The translations under genes and the position numbers were made by a program. From positions 1 to 17,776 of the forward strand of contig CALCHI010000023.1 in NCBI GenBank assembly GCA_937901285.1: a DNA stretch of 17,776 nt, read 5' to 3'. Source of the stretch: UBA8437 sp003445035. GTDB taxonomy: Bacteria; Planctomycetota; Planctomycetia; Planctomycetales; Planctomycetaceae. Below the pieces are notes generated by a model that saw only the letters and a program-made list of their open reading frames with translations, was not told where the DNA came from and did no database searches. Of this stretch, positions 1 to 7,388 are shown one piece after another. The first letter of the stretch is position 1, and every line of letters starts with the position of its first letter.

Positions 1-266
1 AAGTGACACCGGGCAAGAAGATTGTCTGGAAGCTCCAGCAGAAGGACCTGCCCGGTATCACCCTGGCGTGGGTCACGACTCTCGAGGTGTTGCCAAACGG
101 TCACTATGTGATCGGCAACTGCCACGCCGGTCCGAAGAACCCGCTGGTGATCGAGATCGATCCGAAGACGAAGAAGGTCGTCTGGACGCTGGATCGCTTT
201 GCCGATTTCGGCAACTCGGTGCCCAACTCGCAGTTGCTCGACGTCGCCGGCAGCGTGATCCGCTGA
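1..266 (+). CDS. Beta-propeller protein, C-terminal fragment (5' end outside window)
   Basis: The reading frame is open from the left edge and ends at TGA 264-266, so only about the last 87 residues are visible. Two propeller-like strand sets can be seen: KIVWKLQQKDLPG with TTLEVLPNGHYVIGNC, then PLVIEIDPKTKKVVWTLDRF. The alternation of 'LPNGHYVIGN' and 'EIDPKTKKVVW' is typical of PQQ-like or arylsulfotransferase-like beta-propeller repeats, in which each blade ends in a W. The fragment shows no catalytic residues, so function is open; in such families the protein is usually exported. It converges on the minus-strand gene ending at 291, leaving 24 bases between the stops. The fold is fairly safe and the role is unknown. 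The GTG at base 3 is internal and not the real start. Confidence 0.7.
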   Translation, partial: VTPGKKIVWKLQQKDLPGITLAWVTTLEVLPNGHYVIGNCHAGPKNPLVIEIDPKTKKVVWTLDRFADFGNSVPNSQLLDVAGSVIR

Positions 267-290
267 TCCGAACGGCGCCGCCTCGTGGTG

Positions 291-2084
291 TCACCGTCGC
301 CGCGACCGTTGGGGAGCGTCGATGTAGTTGATGAACCCGATCATCATCTCTTCCCATGTCTGGGCACCCCAGCGGACGGTCTTTTTCGGATCCGGGTTGG
401 CCGGGTTGTCGGTCGAATTGTCGAAGTGGGCGATGCACTCGACCTTTGTCCCCGCCGGCACCCGAAACGGCTTGGTGAACCGGTAGCGGTGTTGCCAGTT
501 GAAGTCGTAACCCGGAACGCTGAGCAGGATCTCCTTTTTCCCGTCCGGATAGAGGGCCCGGTAGAGGAAGTCCTTGCCGCGAAGGTGCATGTGGGGCATC
601 AGCGAGATCAATTCCGCATCACGTGAGAACGTGGCGCTCGAGACCACTCGATGATTCGATGCTCCCGGTGGGATGCGGAACCGGGCGTTGATCGCCGCCT
701 TTCCCCGGACCGGTCGCCTGGGCGGTTTCTTGCAGAAGATCAGTCCCACCTCCGACCGGTCGATCTCGACCTTCCCGGTCGGCGTGTAGTGAACCTGCCA
801 GACCAGTTCGGATCCGGCGGGGATCTTCTTGCCGGTCCCCAACGGCCAGATCTCGGGATCCTCACCCGGAGCCGTTCCCACGATCGACTTCAGTCCGCGG
901 GTCTTGTTGGAACCGGCTGGCCGGTAATAGACGATGATGTGGTGAACCACCGAGCGGTTCCCCGGCCGTGCTTCGGCGGCCTGGACCCACACGTCCTCCT
1001 GGAAATCCGTCTTGGTGACGAAGTACTGATACCTCACCGTGCCGCGGGCCTTGACCGTGTACTTGCGGGGCATCTTGAAGACCGCGTCGGGTTTTCCGAT
1101 CACCCAGCCGTCGCCGTATTCCTTCTTCGGCGGCAGGTCACACGTCTCGCCCATCGGCGTGCCGTTGTCGATCCAGGCCACCAGCGTGTCGATTTCCTTC
1201 TGCGTCAATCTCATGTTGTTGCTGAAGTGACCGTACCGGGGATCGGCGTGCCACGGCGGCATCCGCCTCTGCACCACCGCCTCCTTGATCGTGCTCGACC
1301 AGTTCTTCGCCTCGTCGTAGCTGACCAGCGAAAACGGTGCCGCGGTGTTCTCGTGATGGCACTCGGCACACTTCTGCTGCAGGATCCGGCTGACGTGCCG
1401 TGCGTAGGTGATCGTGCCCTGCTCCTTCAACCGCTCTTTGCGAGTGATCAGGCATCCGACCGCTTCGGTGCTGGCCACCGCGACCGGCTTGCCGTCCAGG
1501 AGCTGGTCGAGAGCTTCCTGGAGTTCCCGCTTCCGAGACTTCTCGCGCTTGTAGAGATACCCGAAACGGTCGTCGATGCGGCCCCGGTAGCGGATCGTCC
1601 GCCTCGCATCGAGCACGAACACCTCGGGAGTCCGCTGGGCGCCGAACAGGTCTGCTGCCCGTTGCTCGCTGTCGACGAGCACCGGGAATGTCACCTTGAA
1701 CTTCTCGACGTGCGTGCCGATGTCTTCGGTGCTGTCAGAGAGATTGGGATTGATGCCGATGAACCGGACACCTTTTCCGGCGTAGGCCTTCTGCAGGTCC
1801 AGCAGGGTCGGGACGTAGGCGTTGCCGATCGGGCAACGGGTGCCCATGAAGACCGCGACCACGAACCTGGCGTCCTTCAGGTCGGCCAGGGCCATCTGCT
1901 TGCCCGTGTGGTCGGGCAGGATGAAGTTGGACACCGTCTGTCCGATCCGATTCGACGTCTTGCCGGCTTTCTCGTCGGTCTTCTTCGACGGGGTGTCTTC
2001 GGCAAGACTCAGCGAGGCGATCACCGGGGCGAGGGCCAGCAGGGCGATCAGCAAAGCCGGCCAGGTGGGGTGTCGGGTGGTCAT
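291..2084 (-). CDS. Exported redoxin / cytochrome c / copper type II monooxygenase-like fusion protein
   Basis: 597 residues. Residues 1-29 form a signal peptide (hydrophobic 9-28). Residues about 46-200 are a redoxin (AhpC/TSA-TlpA-like) domain with a single active-site-type Cys84 in GTRCPIGNAY; the second Cys of a CxxC is Gly87. Residues about 225-310 are a cytochrome c domain: haem-binding CAECH at 239-243 and a likely axial Met275 in RRMPPWHAD. Residues about 340-590 resemble the copper type II ascorbate-dependent (peptidylglycine-type) monooxygenase: His381-His382 and His432 would bind one copper, and His498/His500 (MPHMHLRG) with Met580 or Met581 the other. The product should act in the periplasm or at the outer surface. 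The reaction and substrate are unknown; carbon hydroxylation with electron delivery through the fused haem is an inference. The ATG at 2084 has no clear Shine-Dalgarno sequence. It is divergent from the dehalogenase gene. The three domains are clear; the activity is not. Confidence 0.9.
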   Translation of the reverse strand: MTTRHPTWPALLIALLALAPVIASLSLAEDTPSKKTDEKAGKTSNRIGQTVSNFILPDHTGKQMALADLKDARFVVAVFMGTRCPIGNAYVPTLLDLQKAYAGKGVRFIGINPNLSDSTEDIGTHVEKFKVTFPVLVDSEQRAADLFGAQRTPEVFVLDARRTIRYRGRIDDRFGYLYKREKSRKRELQEALDQLLDGKPVAVASTEAVGCLITRKERLKEQGTITYARHVSRILQQKCAECHHENTAAPFSLVSYDEAKNWSSTIKEAVVQRRMPPWHADPRYGHFSNNMRLTQKEIDTLVAWIDNGTPMGETCDLPPKKEYGDGWVIGKPDAVFKMPRKYTVKARGTVRYQYFVTKTDFQEDVWVQAAEARPGNRSVVHHIIVYYRPAGSNKTRGLKSIVGTAPGEDPEIWPLGTGKKIPAGSELVWQVHYTPTGKVEIDRSEVGLIFCKKPPRRPVRGKAAINARFRIPPGASNHRVVSSATFSRDAELISLMPHMHLRGKDFLYRALYPDGKKEILLSVPGYDFNWQHRYRFTKPFRVPAGTKVECIAHFDNSTDNPANPDPKKTVRWGAQTWEEMMIGFINYIDAPQRSRRR

Positions 2085-2189
2085 GATGATCCGTGTGGAA
2101 GACGAGGCGGTTTGGCTGTTGCGGACTCAAGTCTGATGGTTCGAGCCAATCGAATAAACCCCGATTCGCGGACGAGGTTTCGGGTCGCT

Positions 2190-2195
2190 ATCGTA
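2190..2195 (-). promoter_or_regulatory. -10-like element for the redoxin/cytochrome/monooxygenase gene
   Basis: Read on the minus strand the bases are TACGAT, close to the TATAAT consensus, about 105 bases upstream of the ATG at 2084. No convincing -35 hexamer is present at 16-18 bases. The same TACGAT appears upstream of the sialidase-like gene. This is the 154-base divergent intergenic region; nothing else in it stands out. Confidence 0.3.
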
Positions 2196-2238
2196 GGCGT
2201 TTCGTTTTCCGGTTGCGCGTTGGACGGGGCCTGTTGTG

Positions 2239-2952
2239 ATGACTGTTGAAGTCCAGGCGTTGACGGTGGACGTGTTCGGAACGGTCACTGATTTTCGTTC
2301 GACGATCATCGACGAGGGCCGGCGGCTTGCCGAATCGCGGGACTGGCCCGAGGTGGACTGGGGCCAGTTCGCCGACCGCTGGCGAGGCGGTTACGAGCCG
2401 GCGATGCATCGCGTGCGGACCGGTGAACTGCCCTGGACGGCCATCGATCCCCTGCACCGCATGATTCTGGATGAACTGCTGGCCGATTACGGGCTGGACG
2501 ATCTTGATGAGGCCGGGCGGACCGAGTTCAACCTGGCCTGGCATCGCCTGCAGCCGTGGCCGGATGTGATCGGCGGGATGAACCGCCTGAAGACCCGCTA
2601 CATCGTCGCCGCACTCTCCAACGGCAACATCTCGTTGTTGACCCGCATGGCCAAGCACGCGGGTTTCCCGTGGGACTGCGTGCTTTCGGCCGAGTTGGCC
2701 CAACACTACAAGCCGGATCCCGAGGTCTATCTCACGGCGGCCAGGTACCTGGATCTCGAACCCGGCCAGGTGCTGATGACGGCCGCTCACATCCACGATC
2801 TCGAAGGGGCCAGGGCGGTGGGGTTCCGCACGGCATTCATCCCGCGGCCGGACGAATGGGGGCCAGGCGGTGAAGCCGAGAAGCCGGAGGAGGGGCAGTT
2901 TGACATCGTGGCGCGGGATTTCCACGACCTGGCGGATCAGCTGGGAACGTGA
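2239..2952 (+). CDS. Haloacid dehalogenase type II (HAD superfamily)
   Basis: 237 residues, a normal length for L-2-haloacid dehalogenase-type HAD proteins, with no signal peptide, hence cytosolic. Motif I is TVDVFGTV with nucleophile Asp11; the second Asp of the phosphatase DxD signature is replaced by Phe13, as in dehalogenases. Motif II is ALSNGN (Ser127, Asn128), motif III is HYKPDPEVY (Lys158) and motif IV lies in TAAHIHDLEGARAVGF (His184, Asp187). The cap region around residues 40-80 (ADRWRGGYEPAMHRV, LPWTAIDPLHRMIL) is typical of the subgroup. The family hydrolyses the C-halogen bond of 2-haloalkanoic acids through an Asp-ester, but many members are untested. GTG 2236 and ATG 2239 are adjacent and in frame; ATG is preferred. 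Only a weak GGGG (2226-2229) lies upstream. Confidence 0.88.
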   Translation: MTVEVQALTVDVFGTVTDFRSTIIDEGRRLAESRDWPEVDWGQFADRWRGGYEPAMHRVRTGELPWTAIDPLHRMILDELLADYGLDDLDEAGRTEFNLAWHRLQPWPDVIGGMNRLKTRYIVAALSNGNISLLTRMAKHAGFPWDCVLSAELAQHYKPDPEVYLTAARYLDLEPGQVLMTAAHIHDLEGARAVGFRTAFIPRPDEWGPGGEAEKPEEGQFDIVARDFHDLADQLGT

Positions 2953-2991
2953 CCGCGGGAGCCAAATCGCTGTCGGCGGTGTAACTTGGAG

Positions 2992-3011
2992 AGTCGCCTG
3001 AGCAGGCGACT
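2992..3011. repeat. Perfect short inverted repeat (hairpin) between dehalogenase and LamG genes
   Basis: AGTCGCCT (2992-2999), then GAGC, then AGGCGACT (3004-3011) gives an 8-bp perfect stem with a 4-base loop. It lies 39 bases after the dehalogenase stop and 37 bases before the LamG/propeller ATG. No T-tract follows on either strand, so it is not a canonical intrinsic terminator. It could still end or protect the upstream transcript, sit in the 5' leader of the next gene, or be a copy of a dispersed element. Confidence 0.55.
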
Positions 3012-3048
3012 GAAAAACTGGAAAGCGGATTCGGAGAAACGTCTCATC

Positions 3049-4707
3049 ATGCCCGGTGTTCGATTGGCTGCCCTGTTGTTGACCGTTTCGTTTCTGGTGG
3101 CTTCATCGCCAGCCCAGCCGCCCGTGGCCTCCTGGAGTCTCGAACGCGACTCGCGCGATTCGTCGGGCAACGGACTGCACCTGGCCGGTCGCGGCGTTCG
3201 TTTCGGTGAGGCGGGGGTGAAGAGAAACGACCGTCCCACGGCGACGTTTGACGGTCGCACCAGCGTGCTCGAAGCGGCCAACGACAGGCGACTGGATCCC
3301 GGCACCGGGCCCTTTTCGATTTCCGCCTGGGTCCACACCGCCAGGTCACTCGACGACGTGCTCGGTGACGTGGTCAGCAAGTTCGACCCGGCGCGTCGCA
3401 CCGGGTTCCAACTCTCGATCAAGAACAACGTCGGCGTGACCAACACGTCGGCCAACTACCGGCATGTCCACTTCGGCATCGACAACGGTCGGGTCGAGAC
3501 ATCGTGGACCGACCACGGTCGGCCGGGCAACAACATGTACGTCTTCAGCCTGCTGGTCCATCGCGGTCGGCTCTACGCCGGCACCTGCGAGCCGGGGATC
3601 AAGGATGCCGGACACGTCTACGAGTTCGACGGCAAGTCGGGCTGGAAGGACCTGGGCACTCCCGACCGCAGCAACGCCGTGTCGACGCTGTGCAGTTTCG
3701 GGGGCGAGATCTACGCCGGGACCACCAAGTATCGCCTCGCCGGATCGTCCCTGCCCGAATCGCCGAACCTCACCAAGGGAGGTCGGGTCTACAAGTACAT
3801 GGGCGGCAAGACCTGGAAACACCTGGGGAAACTGGGAGAAGCCGAGTCGCTTTACGGTTCGGTGGTCTACAGGAACCGGCTCTATTTCTCGGCGTTGTAT
3901 TCGCCAGGCCTGTTCCGCTACGACGGCGGCACCAAGTGGACCAATTGCGGGACGTTCGAGGGCAAGCGGGTCGAGAGCCTGGCCGTCTACAACGGGGCGA
4001 TCTACGCAACGGGTTTCGACGAGGCGGGCGTTTACCGCTACGACGGGGATGGCTGGGAGCACCTGGGCATCGTCGGCAAGAACACCCAGACCTACGGATT
4101 TGCCGTCTACCGCGGTGATCTGCATGTCAGTTCGTGGCCCACCGGCAGCGTGTTTCGCATGGACGAGTCGGGCGAGAAGACGAAATGGGAGTTCGTCGGT
4201 CGGCTGGGGATGGAGAAGGAGTCGATGCCGTTGGCCGTCTATAACGGGATGATGTACTCGGGTACGTTGCCCCTGGGCGAGGTGTTCCGGTTCGACGGGG
4301 GGAAGAAATGGACGTCCCTGGGACGGATCGACACCACCCCGAACGTGCGGTACCGGCGAGCCTGGTCGATGGCCGTTTACCGCGGACGCCTGTTTGCCGG
4401 TGTGCTGCCCTCGGGGCGGGTGAAGTCGATCGAGGCGGGCAAGAGCGTGACGTCGGACGTCGAGTTGCCCTCCGGCTGGGTTCACCTGGCAGCTGTCAGG
4501 GGAGCTGATCAATTGAAGCTTTACATCGACGGGAAGAAGGTGGCCGAGTCGCCGAGGTTCAAGGCCTCGCAGTTCGATCTCGGCAACCGGATTCCCCTGG
4601 CCGTGGGCCGAGGCCAGCATGACTATTTCAACGGCAGCATGAGTGACGTGCGGTTTTATCGGCGCGCGTTGAGCGATGCCGATGTGAAACAGATCAGCAG
4701 GAAGTAG
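3049..4707 (+). CDS. Secreted LamG-like domain protein with an inserted seven-repeat beta-propeller
   Basis: 552 residues from ATG 3049, which is preferred over the TTG at 2986 because it starts a proper signal peptide (MPGVRLAALLLTVSFLVASS) and follows GGAGA at 3033-3037. Residues about 26-150 are the first half of a concanavalin A/LamG-like jelly roll (VASWSLERDSRDSSGNGLHL, FSISAWVHT). Seven repeats then run from about 153 to 465, starting at Trp153, 199, 256, 297, 336, 380 and 421, with the pattern Wxx(L/V)G...AVYxGxLYxG...GxVYRYDGG. Residues about 475-552 are the second half of the jelly roll (GWVHLAAVRGADQLKLYIDG, MSDVRFYRRALSDADV). LamG folds usually bind carbohydrate or protein; no catalytic motif is visible. 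It is probably co-transcribed with the sulfatase 37 bases downstream, so a role in glycan binding is a reasonable inference. Confidence 0.88.
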   Translation: MPGVRLAALLLTVSFLVASSPAQPPVASWSLERDSRDSSGNGLHLAGRGVRFGEAGVKRNDRPTATFDGRTSVLEAANDRRLDPGTGPFSISAWVHTARSLDDVLGDVVSKFDPARRTGFQLSIKNNVGVTNTSANYRHVHFGIDNGRVETSWTDHGRPGNNMYVFSLLVHRGRLYAGTCEPGIKDAGHVYEFDGKSGWKDLGTPDRSNAVSTLCSFGGEIYAGTTKYRLAGSSLPESPNLTKGGRVYKYMGGKTWKHLGKLGEAESLYGSVVYRNRLYFSALYSPGLFRYDGGTKWTNCGTFEGKRVESLAVYNGAIYATGFDEAGVYRYDGDGWEHLGIVGKNTQTYGFAVYRGDLHVSSWPTGSVFRMDESGEKTKWEFVGRLGMEKESMPLAVYNGMMYSGTLPLGEVFRFDGGKKWTSLGRIDTTPNVRYRRAWSMAVYRGRLFAGVLPSGRVKSIEAGKSVTSDVELPSGWVHLAAVRGADQLKLYIDGKKVAESPRFKASQFDLGNRIPLAVGRGQHDYFNGSMSDVRFYRRALSDADVKQISRK

Positions 4708-4744
4708 TCGCTTCGGCGTGAACCTGGTTTTCGGGAGCTGTGTG

Positions 4745-6073
4745 ATGACCCGTTTGACGTTACTGGTGGTGTTGGTCCTGGGTGGTCGGTTGATGGCCGA
4801 CGAGCGTCCCAACATCGTCGTGTTGTTCGCCGATGATGCCGGGTACGCGGATTTCGGTTTCCAGCCGAAGGCTCGATCCGACATGAAACGTCTGACGCCC
4901 CATATCGACTCGATCGCCCGTGACGGTGTGAGGCTCTCGGCGGCCTACATGTCCGGTGCGGTCTGTTCGCCTTCCCGCGCCGGGTTGATGACCGGTCGGT
5001 ACCAGCAGAGGTTCGGGCACGACAACAATATCCCGCCCGGTTACATGAAGTCGGGGCTGCCGTTGAGCGAGACATTCGGGGCCAAGCGGCTAAAGAAGAC
5101 CGGCTACGCCACGGGGCTGGTTGGCAAGTGGCACCTGGGTTATCCGGCCGCCTTCCATCCGAACAAGCGGGGCTTCGACTGGTTCTACGGTTGCCTGCAG
5201 GGGTCTCGCAGCTATTTTCCCTACACGAACAAGCCAACCGCGAACCGGGTATTGCAGGAGAACGGGCGTCCGACGCCCGAGAAGGGCTACGTGACCGATC
5301 GGCTGGGCGACGCGGCCTGCCGGTTCATCGCTGAACACCGCGAGGAGGCCTTTTTCCTGTTCGTGTCGTTCACGGCTCCCCACGGCCCTCTTCAGGCCAA
5401 GCCCGAACACCTGAAGATGCTTGCCGAGATCCCCGCCGGGCGGCGGCGGCGCTACGCCGGGCTGGTGGTTTCACTCGACGAGAACGTGGGCAAGATTCTC
5501 GAGTGTCTCGGAGCCAACAAGCTGGACCACAAGACACTGGTCATTTTCACCAACGACAACGGTGGCCAGACGAAGACCGGGGCCAACAACCAGCCGCTGC
5601 GTGGCCGCAAGGGACAGTTGTGGGAGGGGGGGATCCGGGTGCCATGTGCGATGCGGTGGCCCGGTCGAATTCGGGCCGGATCGGTCATCGGCGATCCGGT
5701 CAGTTCACTCGACTTCCTGCCCACGTTCCTGGCCGTGGCCGGTGCCCGGCCGAAGCCCGAGTGGAAACTGGACGGCACCAACCTGCTTCCGCGGCTCACC
5801 GGTGAAGTCGACGCTCTGCCCGAGCGGGACCTGCACTGGCGCGGAGGGGGTTCGAAAGGTCCGATCGCGTTGCGTCACGGGCCGTGGAAGATGGTCCACA
5901 ATCGCAACTTCATGGGTGGGCGACCGCTGCTGTTTCGCCTGGACCGGGATCTGTCGGAGACCGAGAACCTGGCGGACGACCACCCCGAGAGGTTGGCTGA
6001 GATGGTGAAGCGGGCCAGCGCGTGGGAGGCCCAGCTGGTGGAACCGCTGTGGGGCAAGGGCTCGGCCCGGTGA
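4745..6073 (+). CDS. Exported type I (formylglycine) sulfatase
   Basis: 442 residues. The family hydrolyses sulfate esters using a formylglycine made from a Cys or Ser. Visible motifs: RPNIVVLFADDAGYADFG (Asp30-Asp31, metal ligands), VCSPSRAGLMTGR (Cys74, modified residue, with Arg78), GKWHLG (Lys128, His130), TAPHGP (His213), FTNDNGG (Asp271-Asn272) and GRKGQLWEGG (Lys289). All key residues are present, so it should be active if a maturase exists in the cell. ATG 4745 is chosen because GGGAG (4733-4737) sits 7 bases upstream and the hydrophobic leader MTRLTLLVVLVLGGRLMA follows at once; GTG 4718 would add nine residues before it. The substrate is unknown, though the neighbouring LamG/propeller gene hints at a sulfated glycan. 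It converges on the glutamine synthetase gene. Confidence 0.95.
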   Translation: MTRLTLLVVLVLGGRLMADERPNIVVLFADDAGYADFGFQPKARSDMKRLTPHIDSIARDGVRLSAAYMSGAVCSPSRAGLMTGRYQQRFGHDNNIPPGYMKSGLPLSETFGAKRLKKTGYATGLVGKWHLGYPAAFHPNKRGFDWFYGCLQGSRSYFPYTNKPTANRVLQENGRPTPEKGYVTDRLGDAACRFIAEHREEAFFLFVSFTAPHGPLQAKPEHLKMLAEIPAGRRRRYAGLVVSLDENVGKILECLGANKLDHKTLVIFTNDNGGQTKTGANNQPLRGRKGQLWEGGIRVPCAMRWPGRIRAGSVIGDPVSSLDFLPTFLAVAGARPKPEWKLDGTNLLPRLTGEVDALPERDLHWRGGGSKGPIALRHGPWKMVHNRNFMGGRPLLFRLDRDLSETENLADDHPERLAEMVKRASAWEAQLVEPLWGKGSAR

Positions 6074-6092
6074 GCCGGTCGGCGCAGGAAAA

Positions 6093-6125
6093 CGGCCGAC
6101 ACCCCGGCGATCGAGGTGTCGGCCG
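6093..6125 (-). terminator. Intrinsic terminator of the glutamine synthetase gene
   Basis: CGGCCGACACC (6093-6103) pairs perfectly with GGTGTCGGCCG (6115-6125) across an 11-base loop. On the minus strand the stem is followed by TTTT (complement of 6089-6092), as expected for Rho-independent termination 27 bases after the stop of glutamine synthetase. On the plus strand the tail is CTGTT, so it may act weakly for the convergent sulfatase too. Confidence 0.75.
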
Positions 6126-6151
6126 CTGTTCCCTGTGGCTTCCTCAGACGC

Positions 6152-7141
6152 CTAGCCGTTGACCGTCGAGACGATTCGCTTGACGACGCGGTAGGGGTCC
6201 ATGTTCGACGCCGGACGGCGGTCTTCCAGGTACCCCTTGTAGCCGTCGTTGACGGTTCCCACGGGGATCCGGATCGAGGCGCCGCGATCGCTGACACCGT
6301 AGCTGAAGGTGTCGATCGACTGAGTCTCGTGCAGGCCGGTCAGTCGCTGGTCGTTGTCCGAACCGTACTCGCCGATGTGAGAGTCGTGCTCGGCCTTGAA
6401 CTTCTCGCAGATCCCGGTGATCAGTTCCTCGCCGCCCTCTTCGCGAATGGCGGTGTTGGAGAAGTTGGTGTGACAGCCGCTGCCGTTCCAGTCGCCCTTG
6501 ATCGGCTTGGGGTGCAGCGAAATCCACACGCCGTAGGACTCGGCGTTGCGGTGCAGCAGGTAACGGGAGATCCACAGGTCATCGGCGGCCTGCTTGGCCC
6601 CCTTGCCCAGCAACTGGTACTCCCACTGGCCCTTCATCACCTCGGCGTTGATTCCCGAGATGCCCAGTCCGGAGTCGAGGCAACTGTCGAGGTGACTCTC
6701 GACGACGTCGCGACCGGCGGCGTTGCCGGTGCCGACCGAGCAGTAGTAGGGACCCTGCGGACCCGGGTAGCCGTCCGCCGGGAAACCGAGCGGACGCTCA
6801 CCATCCATGATGGTGTACTCCTGTTCGAATCCGAACCAGAAGTCCTCGTCGTCTTCGAACGTCCCGCGGATGTTCGAGGCGTGTGGCGATCCGTCCGGGT
6901 TCAGCACTTCGCACAGCACCAGCGAGGCGTCCCGGCGGTCGGGGTCGGGGACCATCCGAACCGGTTTCAGCAGGCAGTCCGACGAATGGCCTTCGGCCTG
7001 CTCGGTCGAGCTGCCGTCGAAAGCCCACTCGGGGCAGTCCGACGGAGAACCGGGTTCGCTGTCGACGATTCTCGTCTTGCTGCGGAGCGACGGCTCGGGT
7101 GTGTAACCGTCCAGCCAGATGTACTCCAACTTGTAGCTCAT
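6152..7141 (-). CDS. glnII: Glutamine synthetase type II (GSII, eukaryote-like)
   Basis: 329 residues, the size range of the compact GSII family rather than the roughly 470-residue GSI (GlnA). It makes glutamine from glutamate, ammonia and ATP in the cytosol. Visible motifs: EWAFDGSSTEQAEG (38-51, GSII signature), FWFGFEQEYT (101-110, metal-binding Glu106 and Glu108), GINAEVMKGQWEYQ (163-176), GDWNGSGCHTNFS (216-228, ATP/ammonia site), RGASIRIP (286-293) and YLEDRRPASNMDPY (304-317). The sequence appears complete. ATG 7141 has a good Shine-Dalgarno sequence, AAGAGGA (7146-7152 on the minus strand), four bases upstream. The gene is monocistronic, with its own terminator, a sigma-54 promoter candidate at 7389-7405 and a structured leader, which together suggest nitrogen-responsive control. 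Confidence 0.95.
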   Translation of the reverse strand: MSYKLEYIWLDGYTPEPSLRSKTRIVDSEPGSPSDCPEWAFDGSSTEQAEGHSSDCLLKPVRMVPDPDRRDASLVLCEVLNPDGSPHASNIRGTFEDDEDFWFGFEQEYTIMDGERPLGFPADGYPGPQGPYYCSVGTGNAAGRDVVESHLDSCLDSGLGISGINAEVMKGQWEYQLLGKGAKQAADDLWISRYLLHRNAESYGVWISLHPKPIKGDWNGSGCHTNFSNTAIREEGGEELITGICEKFKAEHDSHIGEYGSDNDQRLTGLHETQSIDTFSYGVSDRGASIRIPVGTVNDGYKGYLEDRRPASNMDPYRVVKRIVSTVNG

Positions 7142-7187
7142 GAGGTCCTCTTTCCTTACCGAATCTCGTGTGGATCTCGCTGCGGAT

Positions 7188-7378
7188 CCGGAAGCGGTTC
7201 CGGTGTCCGAATCACAGTGGTCGATCTTCCAGCCGCATTCCGGCGCGGCACATCCCGGTGCCGATCCGTGGCGGCGAAGCGAGTTGCTTCAGGACTGGGC
7301 AGGCCCAGTCCCCATCTGCCGATCCTTCGGGCAGATCGAGGAGAAACCGGCGGCCGATCCACGAGGTTTCTCACCTCC
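7188..7378 (-). promoter_or_regulatory. Structured 5' leader of glutamine synthetase (six hairpins)
   Basis: From the start predicted by the sigma-54 site (about 7378) to the ATG the leader is about 237 bases, and six hairpins follow one another in it. In transcript order these are: 7377-7338 (GAGAAACC with GGTTTCTC, extended by GAG/CTC past a 2-base bulge); 7336-7314 (ATCTGCC with GGCAGAT); 7311-7292 (GGACTGGG with CCCAGTCC, 4-base loop); 7290-7276 (GAAGC with GCTTC); 7263-7246 (CGGCAC with GTGCCG); and 7203-7188 (CCGGAA with TTCCGG, 4-base loop). All main stems are perfect. No T-tract follows any of them, so attenuation by a classical terminator is not evident. I do not recognise a named riboswitch. 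It may be a cis-regulatory RNA or a processed small RNA; which strand carries it is inferred from the promoter. Confidence 0.5.
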
Positions 7379-7388
7379 TCTTTGGAAT

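Noticed and set aside
273..280. CGGCGCCG palindrome between the first two genes as a terminator
   Set aside because: It is only 8 bases with no loop or T-tract, expected by chance in GC-rich DNA.
651..2249. 532-codon plus-strand open frame opposite the redoxin fusion
   Set aside because: It is antisense to a gene with clear domains, and its translation is rich in Arg, Asp and Leu without any recognisable domain, as expected for GC-rich shadow frames.
3346..4884. 512-codon minus-strand open frame opposite the LamG/propeller gene
   Set aside because: The plus strand shows a signal peptide and seven regular repeats; the minus frame has neither and runs into the sulfatase.
7188..7378. Known glutamine riboswitch (glnA RNA) upstream of glutamine synthetase
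   Set aside because: I could not find the conserved bases of that motif; the stems have a different arrangement.
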